A stretch of 64,000 nt of DNA. It comes from Corynebacterium sp. J010B-136. Lineage in GTDB: Bacteria; Actinomycetota; Actinomycetes; Mycobacteriales; Mycobacteriaceae. The translations under genes and the position numbers were made by a program. The DNA lies in the NCBI RefSeq assembly GCF_002967075.1, contig NZ_PUGE01000002.1, positions 186,001 through 250,000 on the forward strand, in the 5' to 3' direction. A model generated the notes under the pieces. It was not told the DNA's origin. It saw only the letters and a program-made list of their open reading frames with translations, and ran no database searches. Positions 8,741-17,078 of the stretch are shown one piece after another. Positions within the stretch are counted from its first letter, which is position 1. Every line of letters starts with the position of its first letter.

Positions 8741-10171
8741 ATGAACCTATTGACTACGGTCAGCGAGTGGATCTGGAATCCGCTGGCGAATTTTGCTTTA
8801 GCAGTCGGAGTTTTCTTCACTTTTGTAACCAAGGCAGTGCAGTTTCGTCGCCTGCCGGATATGATTCGCCAGCTCAAGGACAGCGAATCTGGTGATGGCG
8901 GCTTGTCGTCATTCCAAACCCTTGCTTTGACCCTGTCTTCGCGCGTTGGTGTCGGCAGTATTGCCGGTGTCGCTACCGCTATCGCCATGGGTGGCCCTGG
9001 TGCCATCATGTGAATGGCGATTACCGGGTTGCTCGGCTCGACCTGTGCAAATGCCGAGGCGGTTCTGGTGCAGTTGTACAAGCGCCGCGTGCACGGCGAA
9101 GACTGCGGCGGCATGCCCTACTACATCAAATACGGTTTGAAACCACGGTGGCTTGCGCTCGTCGCCGCGTTGACCGCGCTCATCGGCTACGGCTTTGTCT
9201 TCCCAGGCGTGCAGTCCAACAACATTGCTTCTTCTGCACACCAGGCTCTTGGCGTTGAGCCGTGGGGAACAGGCCTAGTCATCACCGGGTTGCACGGTGT
9301 AGTTGTCATCGGTGGCGCCAAGCGCGTTGTGCAGGTTGCACAAACCATCGTTCCTTTCATAGCGATTGGCTACGTGATCACCGCACTGCTGCTTATCGTC
9401 TTGAACCTTGACGAGCTGCCAGTAGCAATTGCGCTTATCCTGACCTGTGGTTTCGGCTTCGATCAAATCTTCGGCGGCATCATTGGTCACGCCGTGGCCT
9501 GGGGCGTGCGCCGCGCGATCTTTGCTTCCGCGACTGGTTTTGGTGAGGGCACCTTTGCTGCTGATTTGCATGGCTACCGGCATCATGGTGTTTCTCACTG
9601 ACAGTTACCACGTCAAGGATGCAGCTGGAAACATGATTGTGGACCAGGTGCCCGGCGCAATTGCTGGACCCAACGTTGTCCAGCACGCGATTGATTTCTC
9701 ACTACTAGGGTGGGGAAGCGTCGCGATTGCTATCTTCCTCTTTGCATTTACCTCGCAGGTGTTTTTCTTCTACGTTGCGACAACCAACCTGGTCTTCCTC
9801 TTGGGAGAAAAACGCAACATCTTCCTAGGAAACGTTGTCAAGGTTGGCGCTTTGGCTATTTCCTTCATCGGTTGTGTCATCACCGTTGATGCGATGTAAG
9901 TAGCAGGCGATAACGCATACGGACTTTTAGCTTGGCTGAATATGGCAGCGGTTCTCTTGCTTACGCCGAAGGCTCTTAGTATCGAAGTACTGAATGGAAT
10001 AAGGTCTACCCAGTCATCGACGCGATGATTTCTGAGCCTTTCATCGCAGCCGTGAAGAAGGGGCTTGACCTGCAAGGTTTCCCAACTAGTTCCCCTCGCG
10101 CACCAATGGCTGATGTTTCCGCTGCTGCCGCTGCACGCATCGAACAGGCGCTGAAAAACTTGAACGGCTAA
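8741..10171 (+). pseudogene. Alanine/glycine:cation symporter (AGCS family), inactivated by several lesions
   Basis: Fragments in order match one AGCS transporter: LSSRVGVGSIAGVATAIAMG, GIVITGLHGVVVIGGAKR-like helices, MATGIMVFLTDSYHV and a C-terminal tail ending at TAA 10169-10171. The lesions are an in-frame TGA at 9011-9013 where the family has Trp (GAIM-stop-MAITGLLG), a frameshift near 9560 with apparent loss of the conserved S-A-P-x-A-A-A region, a TAA at 9897-9899 again at a Trp position, and a further frameshift near 10000. Start ATG 8741 follows GGAAGAG. At least four independent lesions make sequencing error unlikely. Confidence 0.9.
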
Positions 10172-10188
10172 ACATCGTTTAGCTCCAT

Positions 10189-10234
10189 GCCCCTGCGACG
10201 GCTGATTTATTTATCGACCGTCCCGGGGCTTTTT
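10189..10234 (+). terminator. Intrinsic terminator after the symporter pseudogene
   Basis: GCCCC at 10189-10193 pairs with GGGGC at 10225-10229, with further pairing inside (GACGG / CCGTC), followed by TTTTT on the plus strand. It is suited to end transcripts from the pseudogene. Confidence 0.65.
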
Positions 10235-10243
10235 ACGTGCCTT

Positions 10244-10642
10244 TTATTTCGCGGAGATATCCGTGTGGGTGGCAATGCCTTTATTGAGTGATCGCTTAAC
10301 GATGCACAATTGCTCAATCTTTTTCGCTGCCGCCTTGATTATCTTTTCGCGCTCTTGCTCATCGCGGCCTTCGGTGTCAATGAGGAATTTAAAGAGCATC
10401 TCGGTGATGTGGTTGTCTTCTTCTGTTGACTTCACCTCAACTTCGGCATGGAAATCTTTGCCGAGCATGTGCGCTAGCTGCATATCAGCAGATAGGGAAG
10501 CGCAGCCCAAAAGTGCTGCTTGCAGAAGCTCGCCCGGGGAAAATGCGCCTGGCGTGCCGTGCGGCGAGACCTTTAACGAGGTGCCATCTTTATTAGTGAC
10601 GGTGTATTCGTTCGGGTTGGTGCGAGTTGCTTTCATAGCCAT
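10244..10642 (-). CDS. OsmC family protein
   Basis: A 132-residue OsmC/Ohr-like protein. GAFSPGELLQAALLGCASLS holds the first conserved cysteine (about residue 47) and QLCIVKRSL the second (about residue 112), the pair that reduces organic hydroperoxides in this family. Short length and THTDISAK at the end match small OsmC proteins rather than full Ohr. ATG 10642 is used; ATG 10636 is equally possible. It is monocistronic and divergent from the YjdM gene. Confidence 0.85.
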   Translation of the reverse strand: MAMKATRTNPNEYTVTNKDGTSLKVSPHGTPGAFSPGELLQAALLGCASLSADMQLAHMLGKDFHAEVEVKSTEEDNHITEMLFKFLIDTEGRDEQEREKIIKAAAKKIEQLCIVKRSLNKGIATHTDISAK

Positions 10643-10721
10643 GCTTCCAGGCTAGCACTGAAACCCATTTTCAGGCTGTGAGCTGGGAAATTGGGTGCGT
10701 ATCGGGTAGGATCTGCAGTTT

Positions 10722-11093
10722 ATGTCTGATGCATTAGCGCCCTGCCCAGAATGCGGCAGCGAATTTACTTATGAAAATGGTGGCTTTCTGGCTTGCCCAA
10801 TGTGTGCCCATGAATGGGTCGAAGGTGATGCCTCATCCGCAGACGCATCCGGTGATGTGTCTGCCACTGATTCCAACGTCATTAAAGATGCCGTGGGCAA
10901 TGTCTTAAACGACGGTGACTCCGTCAGCATTGTGAAAAGCCTCAAGGTTAAGGGCTCTGGTGCTATCAAGATTGGTACCAAAGTCAGCGGCATCCGAATT
11001 CTAGAAACCCCGGTTGATGGCCACGATATTGAAGCGAAGGTCCCTGGATTTGGGCCCATGCGCCTTAAGTCCAGTGTGGTTAAGAAGTCGTAG
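10722..11093 (+). CDS. yjdM: YjdM (PhnA) family zinc-ribbon protein
   Basis: A 123-residue protein. The N-terminal zinc ribbon is CPECGSEFTY...LACPMCAHEW (Cys pairs at about residues 8/11 and 26/29). A low-complexity S/A/D linker follows, then the PhnA domain with VKDxxGN/LxDGDSV-type motifs (KDAVGNVLNDGDSVSIVKSL). Once called alkylphosphonate utilisation protein PhnA, the family has no proven role in phosphonate breakdown. It is followed 7 bp later by a copy of the dispersed 11-mer (11100-11110) and is convergent with the MarR gene. Confidence 0.85.
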   Translation: MSDALAPCPECGSEFTYENGGFLACPMCAHEWVEGDASSADASGDVSATDSNVIKDAVGNVLNDGDSVSIVKSLKVKGSGAIKIGTKVSGIRILETPVDGHDIEAKVPGFGPMRLKSSVVKKS

Positions 11094-11115
11094 TTAAAAC
11101 ATCGACAAGCGAAGC

Positions 11116-11619
11116 TTAATCCTTGTGTGGGCGCGGCCACGGCATCTCCAAGTATGCCTCGAGTGAAGTATTGTGCTTTTGCATCAAGCGGGCGAAAGTC
11201 TCGATATCTTCCTGGTCCCAGTCGGCATAGATTTTCTCTAGATCTTCTCGCCGGGCAGCCAATTCGCGCCCCAAGGTATCCATTCCTTCAAGAGTGGGGC
11301 GGTGAAGCTTCGCAGGATTGTCGGGGTCATCGAAAGTTTCAATGAGATTATTGGCAATTGCTGCCTTGAGCTGTCGATGCACCGTTGAAACATTCAAACC
11401 AAACGCTTCCGCCAGCTCGTTAACAGTCATGGGGCCTTGGGCCTTAAGGCGTGCCAAAAGGATCAGTGCGCTGCGGTCCATGATGGATTTGCGCTTAATC
11501 GTGGGGAGATTTTGCGCCGCGTACCGGGTGATCAAGACGACTTCATAAGCGATGTGATCTAAAAGCGCCTGAGTTTCACTGTCGTCGTGCTCTTTTGGAT
11601 CGTTGGAATCCGCTGTCAT
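11116..11619 (-). CDS. MarR family transcriptional regulator
   Basis: A 167-residue winged-helix regulator. The recognition region is LKAQGPMTVNELAEAFGLNV followed by STVHRQLKAAIANNLIE (about residues 58-95), with wing residues DDPDNPAKLHRPT and helical dimerisation ends. It is divergent from an MFS exporter at 11776. The intergenic DNA carries two copies of TTGCA-N3-TGCAA, the likely operator. The arrangement points to autoregulation and ligand-induced expression of the exporter. Confidence 0.88.
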   Translation of the reverse strand: MTADSNDPKEHDDSETQALLDHIAYEVVLITRYAAQNLPTIKRKSIMDRSALILLARLKAQGPMTVNELAEAFGLNVSTVHRQLKAAIANNLIETFDDPDNPAKLHRPTLEGMDTLGRELAARREDLEKIYADWDQEDIETFARLMQKHNTSLEAYLEMPWPRPHKD

Positions 11620-11697
11620 GATCTACGCCCACTCCTTGTGATTTGCTTGAATGTGTTTTAAGCACCGTCTTAATAAAAATCTATCTTATCAGCACAG

Positions 11698-11753
11698 TTG
11701 CATGATGCAATAAAGGGGTATAGCGTTGATGGGCATAGAATTGCATAGTGCAA
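11698..11753. promoter_or_regulatory. Paired MarR-type operators in the divergent promoter region
   Basis: Two dyads, TTGCATGATGCAA at 11698-11710 and TTGCATAGTGCAA at 11741-11753, share perfect half-sites TTGCA/TGCAA with a 3-nt spacer. They start 43 bp apart, about four helical turns, so bound dimers would lie on the same face. The second ends 22 bp before the exporter start codon. Assignment to the adjacent MarR protein is inference from position and symmetry. Confidence 0.75.
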
Positions 11754-11775
11754 AGCAACTGAAGTAAGGAGAAAC

Positions 11776-13017
11776 GTGAACACAACCGAAGAGGTCAAAC
11801 TCTTTACGCCGACGTTTATCATGGGGTGGATCGCCAACTTCCTGCAGTTTTTGGTGTTCTATTTCCTCATCACCACGATGGCGCTTTACGCAACCAAGGA
11901 ATTCAGCGCATCTGAAACCGAAGCTGGCTTTGCTGCCAGTGCGATTGTTATCGGCGCAGTCTTTTCCCGATTGGTTTCGGGGTACATTATTGACCGCTTC
12001 GGTCGCCGCAAAATTGTGGTGGTCTCCGTCATCGCGACCACTATTGCGTGCGCACTGTATATTCCCATCGATTCTCTAGGTCTGCTTTACGCTGACCGCT
12101 TCTTCCACGGTGTAGCTTATGCCTTTGCGTGCACCGCGATTATGGCGATGGTCCAGGAACTTATTCCTTCAGCACGCCGCTCCGAAGGCACTGGATATCT
12201 GGCTTTAGGAACGACCGTTTCGGCTGCTATTGGCCCAGCGCTAGCACTGTTTTTGCTGGGGTCTTTCAACTACGAAGTCCTCTTCGTTGTCGTCCTCGGC
12301 ATTTCGATTGCCTCTTTGATCGCTTCGCTAGTCATCTATTTCCGCACCTCCGACCCAGGGCCAGAGCTGGATGAAAACGGCAATGCTGCTGAGCCCATTA
12401 AGTTCAGCTTCAAGTCCATCATTAACCCTAAAGTCTTGCCGATTGGCCTGTTCATGCTGCTGGTAGCCTTTGCCTACTCCGGCGTGATCGCACATATCAA
12501 CGCTTTTGCTGAAAACCGCGACGTTGTTACTGGCGCAGGCCTATTCTTTATCGCTTACGCCATCTCCATGTTCGTGATGCGCTCCTACCTTGGTAAATTG
12601 CAAGACCGCCGGGGCGATAACAGCGTGATCTACTTTGGTCTCGTCTTCTTTGTTATCTCATTTATCGTGCTCTCGCTTTCTACCGCCAACTGGCATGTTG
12701 TAGTCTCTGGCGTGCTAGCAGGTCTGGGATACGGCACCTTGATGCCAGCTGCTCAAGCAGTATCTGTTGGTGTCGTCGACAAGAGCGAGTTCGGGTCAGC
12801 ATTTTCCACCTTGTTCCTGTTCGTTGACTTCGGCTTCGGCTTCGGCCCAGTCATCCTTGGTGCAGTGGTTTCCGCGATTGGTTATGGCTCGATGTATGCG
12901 GTGCTCGCCGGCGTTGGCGTTATTGCCGGCATCTACTACCTGTTCACCCACGCACGCACCGAGCGTGCAAAGCACGGTGTAGTCAAGGAGGTTGAAACCA
13001 TGGTTCTGGCTCAATAG
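11776..13017 (+). CDS. MFS transporter
   Basis: A 413-residue, 12-helix major facilitator. The signature loop 2-3 motif is SGYIIDRFGRRKIVV (about residues 63-77), and it recurs in weakened form after the central loop (YLGKLQDRRGDNS). GTG 11776 follows AAGGAGAAAC. It is probably a drug or metabolite exporter controlled by the divergent MarR gene. The substrate is not inferable. A strong terminator hairpin lies 45 bp after the stop. Confidence 0.88.
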   Translation: MNTTEEVKLFTPTFIMGWIANFLQFLVFYFLITTMALYATKEFSASETEAGFAASAIVIGAVFSRLVSGYIIDRFGRRKIVVVSVIATTIACALYIPIDSLGLLYADRFFHGVAYAFACTAIMAMVQELIPSARRSEGTGYLALGTTVSAAIGPALALFLLGSFNYEVLFVVVLGISIASLIASLVIYFRTSDPGPELDENGNAAEPIKFSFKSIINPKVLPIGLFMLLVAFAYSGVIAHINAFAENRDVVTGAGLFFIAYAISMFVMRSYLGKLQDRRGDNSVIYFGLVFFVISFIVLSLSTANWHVVVSGVLAGLGYGTLMPAAQAVSVGVVDKSEFGSAFSTLFLFVDFGFGFGPVILGAVVSAIGYGSMYAVLAGVGVIAGIYYLFTHARTERAKHGVVKEVETMVLAQ

Positions 13018-13061
13018 TAAATATTTGAGGCAAGTGAATATTTCCTTCACAGGAAATCGAT

Positions 13062-13107
13062 AAGGCTGCGTGACTAGAATTTTTTCAGTCACGCAGCCTT
13101 ATTTTTC
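13062..13107 (+). terminator. Strong intrinsic terminator after the MFS gene
   Basis: AAGGCTGCGTGACT (13062-13075) and AGTCACGCAGCCTT (13087-13100) form a perfect 14-bp stem followed by ATTTTTC. The T-rich loop may make it bidirectional. Confidence 0.9.
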
Positions 13108-13297
13108 TTGGAAACTTTAGCGCGTGAACTGCGAAAATGGGGGCTGGCTTATGAAGAATAAAATTTTCTGTTAGCTTAATTCGGTGGCCAAAGCTGGCCA
13201 GAACTATTCGACGAAACGACACGCGAAGTCCCTCAGAGCCCAGGACTTCTGGCACGGCACGCTCGAGCACCATCCCCGCTGATTGTCAGGAGACTAC

Positions 13298-15220
13298 ATG
13301 GATTCATCTATTCATGCCCACACCCCACCGAAACCTAAATCATCCCCAGGATGGATGATTACGATTGCGGCCGCCGCAGCTTTTCTAGCTACCTTCAATG
13401 AAACATTTCTCAACGTCGCTTTCGCCCCCATTATGGCTGATTTCGGTGTCGACGTTAATACCGTCCAGTGGCTAACCACTGGCTATCTTTTAATTGCCGC
13501 AGTCTTTGTGCCAGTAGCGAACGTCTTATACCGCCGCTTCCCAACCAAAGCGCTGTTTATTTCAGTCACCGCCATCATGGTTGTCGGCTCCATTATCGGC
13601 GCGTTAGCACCAAACTTTGCCACATTGCTTGGCGGGCGACTGCTGCAAGCCATTGGCACCGGCTTACTCACGCCAATTGGCATGAATATCACCCTAGCCG
13701 TGTCACCTCGGCACAAGCTCGGTATGAACATGGGGATCATGGCCGCGATGACAACGCTTGGCCCCTCACTAGCCATCGTGCTATCTGGTGCTTTACTCAC
13801 CATTGAGCCATGGAAGACGCTGATGTGGGTATTCGCGGCACTTGTACTTATCGTGCTTATCGCCGGCGCCTTCGTACTGTACACAGTCGTTGAGCTTGGC
13901 CGACCAGTTCTTGATATCGCGTCTTTTATCCTGGTCGCGGTAGCTCTAATTGGCATTCTTTACGGCGTCTCCGCAGTGTTTGGCGGCAATATCGTAATCT
14001 CCGGCGGGGCAATCATCGTCGGCTTGCTGTTCCTGTGGGCATTCATCCGGCGCCAAAACCGGATTGCCAACCCACTTATTGATCTCACGCCTTTTAAAAC
14101 AGCAGCGTTCAACCGCGGCGTTGCCATGACCATGCTGGGACTGCTTTTTGTCTTTGCTATGAATGTCACCATCCCGCTGTTCCTGCAAGCAGCCCGCGGC
14201 ACCGCACCATTGAGCGCTTCGTTGACCCTAGCGCCCGGTATTTTGCTCACTGTTGTTCTTGGCCCAATTGCTGGTCGATGGTTCGACCGCTTCGGCGGAC
14301 GCCTCTCCATTCCGCTTGGTTTCGCAGTCATGGCTATCTTCGTTGGGCTCGTCGGCTTGGCAGCAGGGCAGACCTCCTTGGTGCTATTCGGCGCGCTTTA
14401 TGTCCCGGCTGTATTAGCTACCGCATTTGTCATCGGCCCTTCCCAGACCTTTGCTCTGTCGCACCTCGACGAGCGTTCCAGCCCGCACGGTGTCACGGTC
14501 ATTTCCACCAGTTTCCAAATTGCCGGTGGCGTGGGCACATCACTAGCCGCAGGTGTTTACGGCATGGTGAGCCAAATGCAGTTGGATGCCGGTCAGGCAG
14601 AAGTTGATGCGCTAATTACAGGATTCCGCGCAGCAGCCATCTTGGTGATTGTTACTTCCGTTATTGGAATCATCATCGCCATTCGTGCCTATGCGGCACG
14701 CAAACCACAAGCTCAACCAGCAGAGACCTCGGCGCCGCAGTCGGCTATCGCAGGGATTATGAAGACTGAGGTCTACACCTTGCAATCATCCGACACGGTC
14801 CTAGAAGCGCTATACAAATTCACTTCTCTGGGAATTTCTGGCGCGCCAATTGTGGCTCCCAACGGCCAGCTCGTGGGCTTTATCTCCGATGGCGATATCA
14901 TGCGCTATCTCTCCGCAGCCCACCCCAGCTCGGTGAATTTCTACTCCTTCGCCGTGCACGAAAAGCAAGAGCTTGACGATGCTATGCAAGAACTCAGCAC
15001 ACTCAACATCATGCAGTTGGCAACCACGCAGGTCATTTCTTTGTCTGAAACGGCATCGCTTGCCGATGCCATCGCCGCGCTTTCCGATGCCCACCTCAAG
15101 AAAGTCCCCGTCACCAACCGTGACGGCTCCATGGTGGGTATCATCAGCCGCTCTGCGATTAATCGTTTAGCAATCGCAAACTATCTTGAGACTGAGCACC
15201 AAGTGCAGCTTATGGTTTAA
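13298..15220 (+). CDS. DHA2-type MFS transporter fused to a CBS-domain pair
   Basis: About 640 residues from ATG 13298 (CAGGAG ribosome site). Residues 1-470 are a 14-helix-like DHA2 drug/H+ antiporter domain (TFNETFLNVAFAPIMADF; QWLTTGYLLIAA; NVLYRRFPTKALF). A short A/P/Q linker leads to two CBS motifs of about 60 residues each (GIMKTEVYTLQSSDTVLEAL; ISGAPIVAPNGQLVGFISDG; KKVPVTNRDGSMVGIISRSA). CBS pairs normally bind adenine nucleotides, so transport could be gated by nucleotide status. A fusion to an MFS exporter is uncommon. The 3' end overlaps the convergent permease gene by 11 bp. Confidence 0.88.
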   Translation: MDSSIHAHTPPKPKSSPGWMITIAAAAAFLATFNETFLNVAFAPIMADFGVDVNTVQWLTTGYLLIAAVFVPVANVLYRRFPTKALFISVTAIMVVGSIIGALAPNFATLLGGRLLQAIGTGLLTPIGMNITLAVSPRHKLGMNMGIMAAMTTLGPSLAIVLSGALLTIEPWKTLMWVFAALVLIVLIAGAFVLYTVVELGRPVLDIASFILVAVALIGILYGVSAVFGGNIVISGGAIIVGLLFLWAFIRRQNRIANPLIDLTPFKTAAFNRGVAMTMLGLLFVFAMNVTIPLFLQAARGTAPLSASLTLAPGILLTVVLGPIAGRWFDRFGGRLSIPLGFAVMAIFVGLVGLAAGQTSLVLFGALYVPAVLATAFVIGPSQTFALSHLDERSSPHGVTVISTSFQIAGGVGTSLAAGVYGMVSQMQLDAGQAEVDALITGFRAAAILVIVTSVIGIIIAIRAYAARKPQAQPAETSAPQSAIAGIMKTEVYTLQSSDTVLEALYKFTSLGISGAPIVAPNGQLVGFISDGDIMRYLSAAHPSSVNFYSFAVHEKQELDDAMQELSTLNIMQLATTQVISLSETASLADAIAALSDAHLKKVPVTNRDGSMVGIISRSAINRLAIANYLETEHQVQLMV

Positions 15221-16160
15221 GAATCCGTGGCAGGGCCCAAATCATCACCAGCATGATGCACAGCTCCACTAGGGTTTGGGTCACCACCACCAAAGGTGCA
15301 AGTTCAAACTGCGCAGGCAGAGCCAGCACCAGCGGCAACACCACGAGGGAATTGCGGGTCACGCCGCTAAAGACGACCGCGCGCTGGCTGGAAATACCGA
15401 GCCCGGCCGCGCGCGAAACAACCGCGCCGCCGGCGACCATAAGCCCCGCAAAAGCAATATAAAGCGGGACGAGCACAACGAGTTTGCCGAGCTGGTGAGA
15501 GACCTTAAAAATCTGCGAAGCCACGATGATGGCCAAAGTCGCCATCATCAACGGCACCATCGCCGCAGACACACCATCTGCTAATTTCTTACCCCAACTT
15601 GTGCGCGCAGCAGCAAATTGCGTCAGCCCGGCTGCACACAACGGAGCAACAATTAATAGTCCAAAGGCTTCTAAAAACGGTACAAAATCTACCGAACGGA
15701 CAAACTCCGTGCCCACGAAAAGCCACAGATATACAGGCAGCAACAGCATCTGCCCAATCATGAGCAGGGGAGTAGCAGAGAGCAAACGCTCACTCGCACC
15801 GCCAGCAAAATGGGTAAACACAATGACGTAGTCAATACACGGTGCCAAAAGCACGAAGAGCACGCCGACCAACAACACCTGGTCACCCGCAATAAACCTG
15901 GTCAGCAGGAAAACCACCACAGGCACCAGGACAAAGTTGACCACCATTAAGGCGCCAAGGAATCTAAAATCTTTCAATCCTTGTCCCAAGCGGGCTAAAG
16001 GCACCATCAAAAACGTGGCATAAAGCAATAGCCCCAGCACCGGATTAATGGCCGTTTCCAAAGGCGCACCCAACCTTGGAGCCGTAAGCCCTAGAACCGC
16101 ACCGATTGCCAAAGCAATCAGATACATCCAGATTTGGTGCTTTTCCAACCAGGCAACCAT
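15210..16160 (-). CDS. BASS-superfamily permease, arsenite (ACR3)-like
   Basis: A 316-residue protein with about ten membrane segments. The segment FVLLAPCIDYVIVFTHFAGG resembles the cysteine-containing motif of ACR3 arsenite efflux pumps (APC-x-D-x-V), and VTRNSLVVLPLVLALP resembles the conserved C-terminal helix-break motif. It is annotated widely as arsenic resistance protein, but there is no arsR or arsC nearby, so the arsenite role is unproven; another anion is possible. The gene for the Mug-like glycosylase is just upstream on the same strand (15 bp). Confidence 0.75.
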   Translation of the reverse strand: MVAWLEKHQIWMYLIALAIGAVLGLTAPRLGAPLETAINPVLGLLLYATFLMVPLARLGQGLKDFRFLGALMVVNFVLVPVVVFLLTRFIAGDQVLLVGVLFVLLAPCIDYVIVFTHFAGGASERLLSATPLLMIGQMLLLPVYLWLFVGTEFVRSVDFVPFLEAFGLLIVAPLCAAGLTQFAAARTSWGKKLADGVSAAMVPLMMATLAIIVASQIFKVSHQLGKLVVLVPLYIAFAGLMVAGGAVVSRAAGLGISSQRAVVFSGVTRNSLVVLPLVLALPAQFELAPLVVVTQTLVELCIMLVMIWALPRILKP

Positions 16161-16175
16161 TAAATCTCCTTTTAT

Positions 16176-16823
16176 TTACCCAGTCGGTTCAGTGGCATTC
16201 CACACCGCCGCCCATTTTTGCCCCAGTGACTCAATATTTTCATGCGCATTGATGCCACTTGGCTGCGGCACCACCCACAACTGCACATCGGCAGGCCAGC
16301 CGGCAGGAATATCCACCAACTCCGGGTCTTGCAGCCCGAGCTTCGCCTTGCGCAGCCCAAAGGCATCACGGTAGGCAGTAATGCCAGCTACCGCCACCGA
16401 CTCGGGCCGCAGCCTCGCCACTAGCTTAACGATGCGCCCTGCCCCCATCCGCAACTGCTCCCTAGTCAGTTCATCTGCGCGTGCCGTTGCCGTTTCAGAA
16501 ATGAAGTTAGTTAGCCCAATGCGCTTGTCCGCGAACTCTTGAAGAACTGAGGCGGGAAGTCCACGGGAGGCATCGACAAGCTGGCTTAAGACGCCACTGC
16601 GAAAAAGCGATGGCCAAAACCGATTCGCCGGGTGTGCAAACGGCGCATTGACCGCCGCTGTCCAGGGGCTCGGGTTGACCCCGACGATAAGCATGCGCAA
16701 CCGCGTGGTTTCATCCTCAGCGGGAAGGATGTCATCAACAGCCGCCAGCCGAAACCCTTCTAAATCCTGCTTGGTGGGCTTGTGGCCATTCATGGGCGAG
16801 GGACGACGGGGAGCGAATTTCAT
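16176..16823 (-). CDS. Mismatch-specific uracil/thymine DNA glycosylase (Mug-like)
   Basis: A 215-residue UDG-superfamily protein. Motif 1 is LIVGVNPSPWTAAVNAPFAH with the Mug-type Asn, followed by PANRFWPSLFRSG. Motif 2 is PQPSGINAHE near the C-terminus. These match family-2 (Mug/TDG) enzymes that excise U or T mispaired with G during base-excision repair. A copy of the dispersed 11-mer lies inside it, reading LVDA. Start ATG 16823. It is possibly co-transcribed with the small upstream frame and the downstream permease. Confidence 0.85.
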   Translation of the reverse strand: MKFAPRRPSPMNGHKPTKQDLEGFRLAAVDDILPAEDETTRLRMLIVGVNPSPWTAAVNAPFAHPANRFWPSLFRSGVLSQLVDASRGLPASVLQEFADKRIGLTNFISETATARADELTREQLRMGAGRIVKLVARLRPESVAVAGITAYRDAFGLRKAKLGLQDPELVDIPAGWPADVQLWVVPQPSGINAHENIESLGQKWAAVWNATEPTG

Positions 16824-16833
16824 GCCTTTTATC

Positions 16834-17040
16834 CTAGTTCCCAGCGCCGCCGGCGATCTTTACCAACTTGTAATTGGTAACGTGCGCAGCAAATTCGCGC
16901 CAATCCCCATCGAACTTATTCTCACCACGAATGAAATCGCCAAACTTTTTCTTTACCGTGGGGCCCAACGCTCCAAGAGAATAGAAATTAATGCCCAAGC
17001 TGGGTCGATGGGGAGCGTGACGGCAAGAAAAGAAATGCAC
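16834..17040 (-). CDS. Small hypothetical protein upstream of the Mug gene
   Basis: A 68-codon frame ending 11 bp before the Mug start, on the same strand. The C-terminal ~50 residues (from LGINFYSLGAL to KLVKIAGGAGN) look protein-like: balanced composition, a K/F/D/W-rich middle and corynebacterial codon use. The N-terminal part (MHFFSCRHAP) looks less so; a TTG at about 16998 may be the real start. I do not recognise the family. The position suggests an operon with mug, but no function can be named. Confidence 0.4.
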   Translation of the reverse strand: MHFFSCRHAPHRPSLGINFYSLGALGPTVKKKFGDFIRGENKFDGDWREFAAHVTNYKLVKIAGGAGN

Positions 17041-17078
17041 TACCTCAATATCTCTTGATGAGGAAAGGACACTTTTTC

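Noticed and set aside
9011..9013. In-frame TGA in the AGCS gene considered as a selenocysteine codon, given that the organism has the Sec machinery
   Set aside because: The position is a family Trp, no SECIS-like hairpin follows, and the gene has several other disabling lesions.
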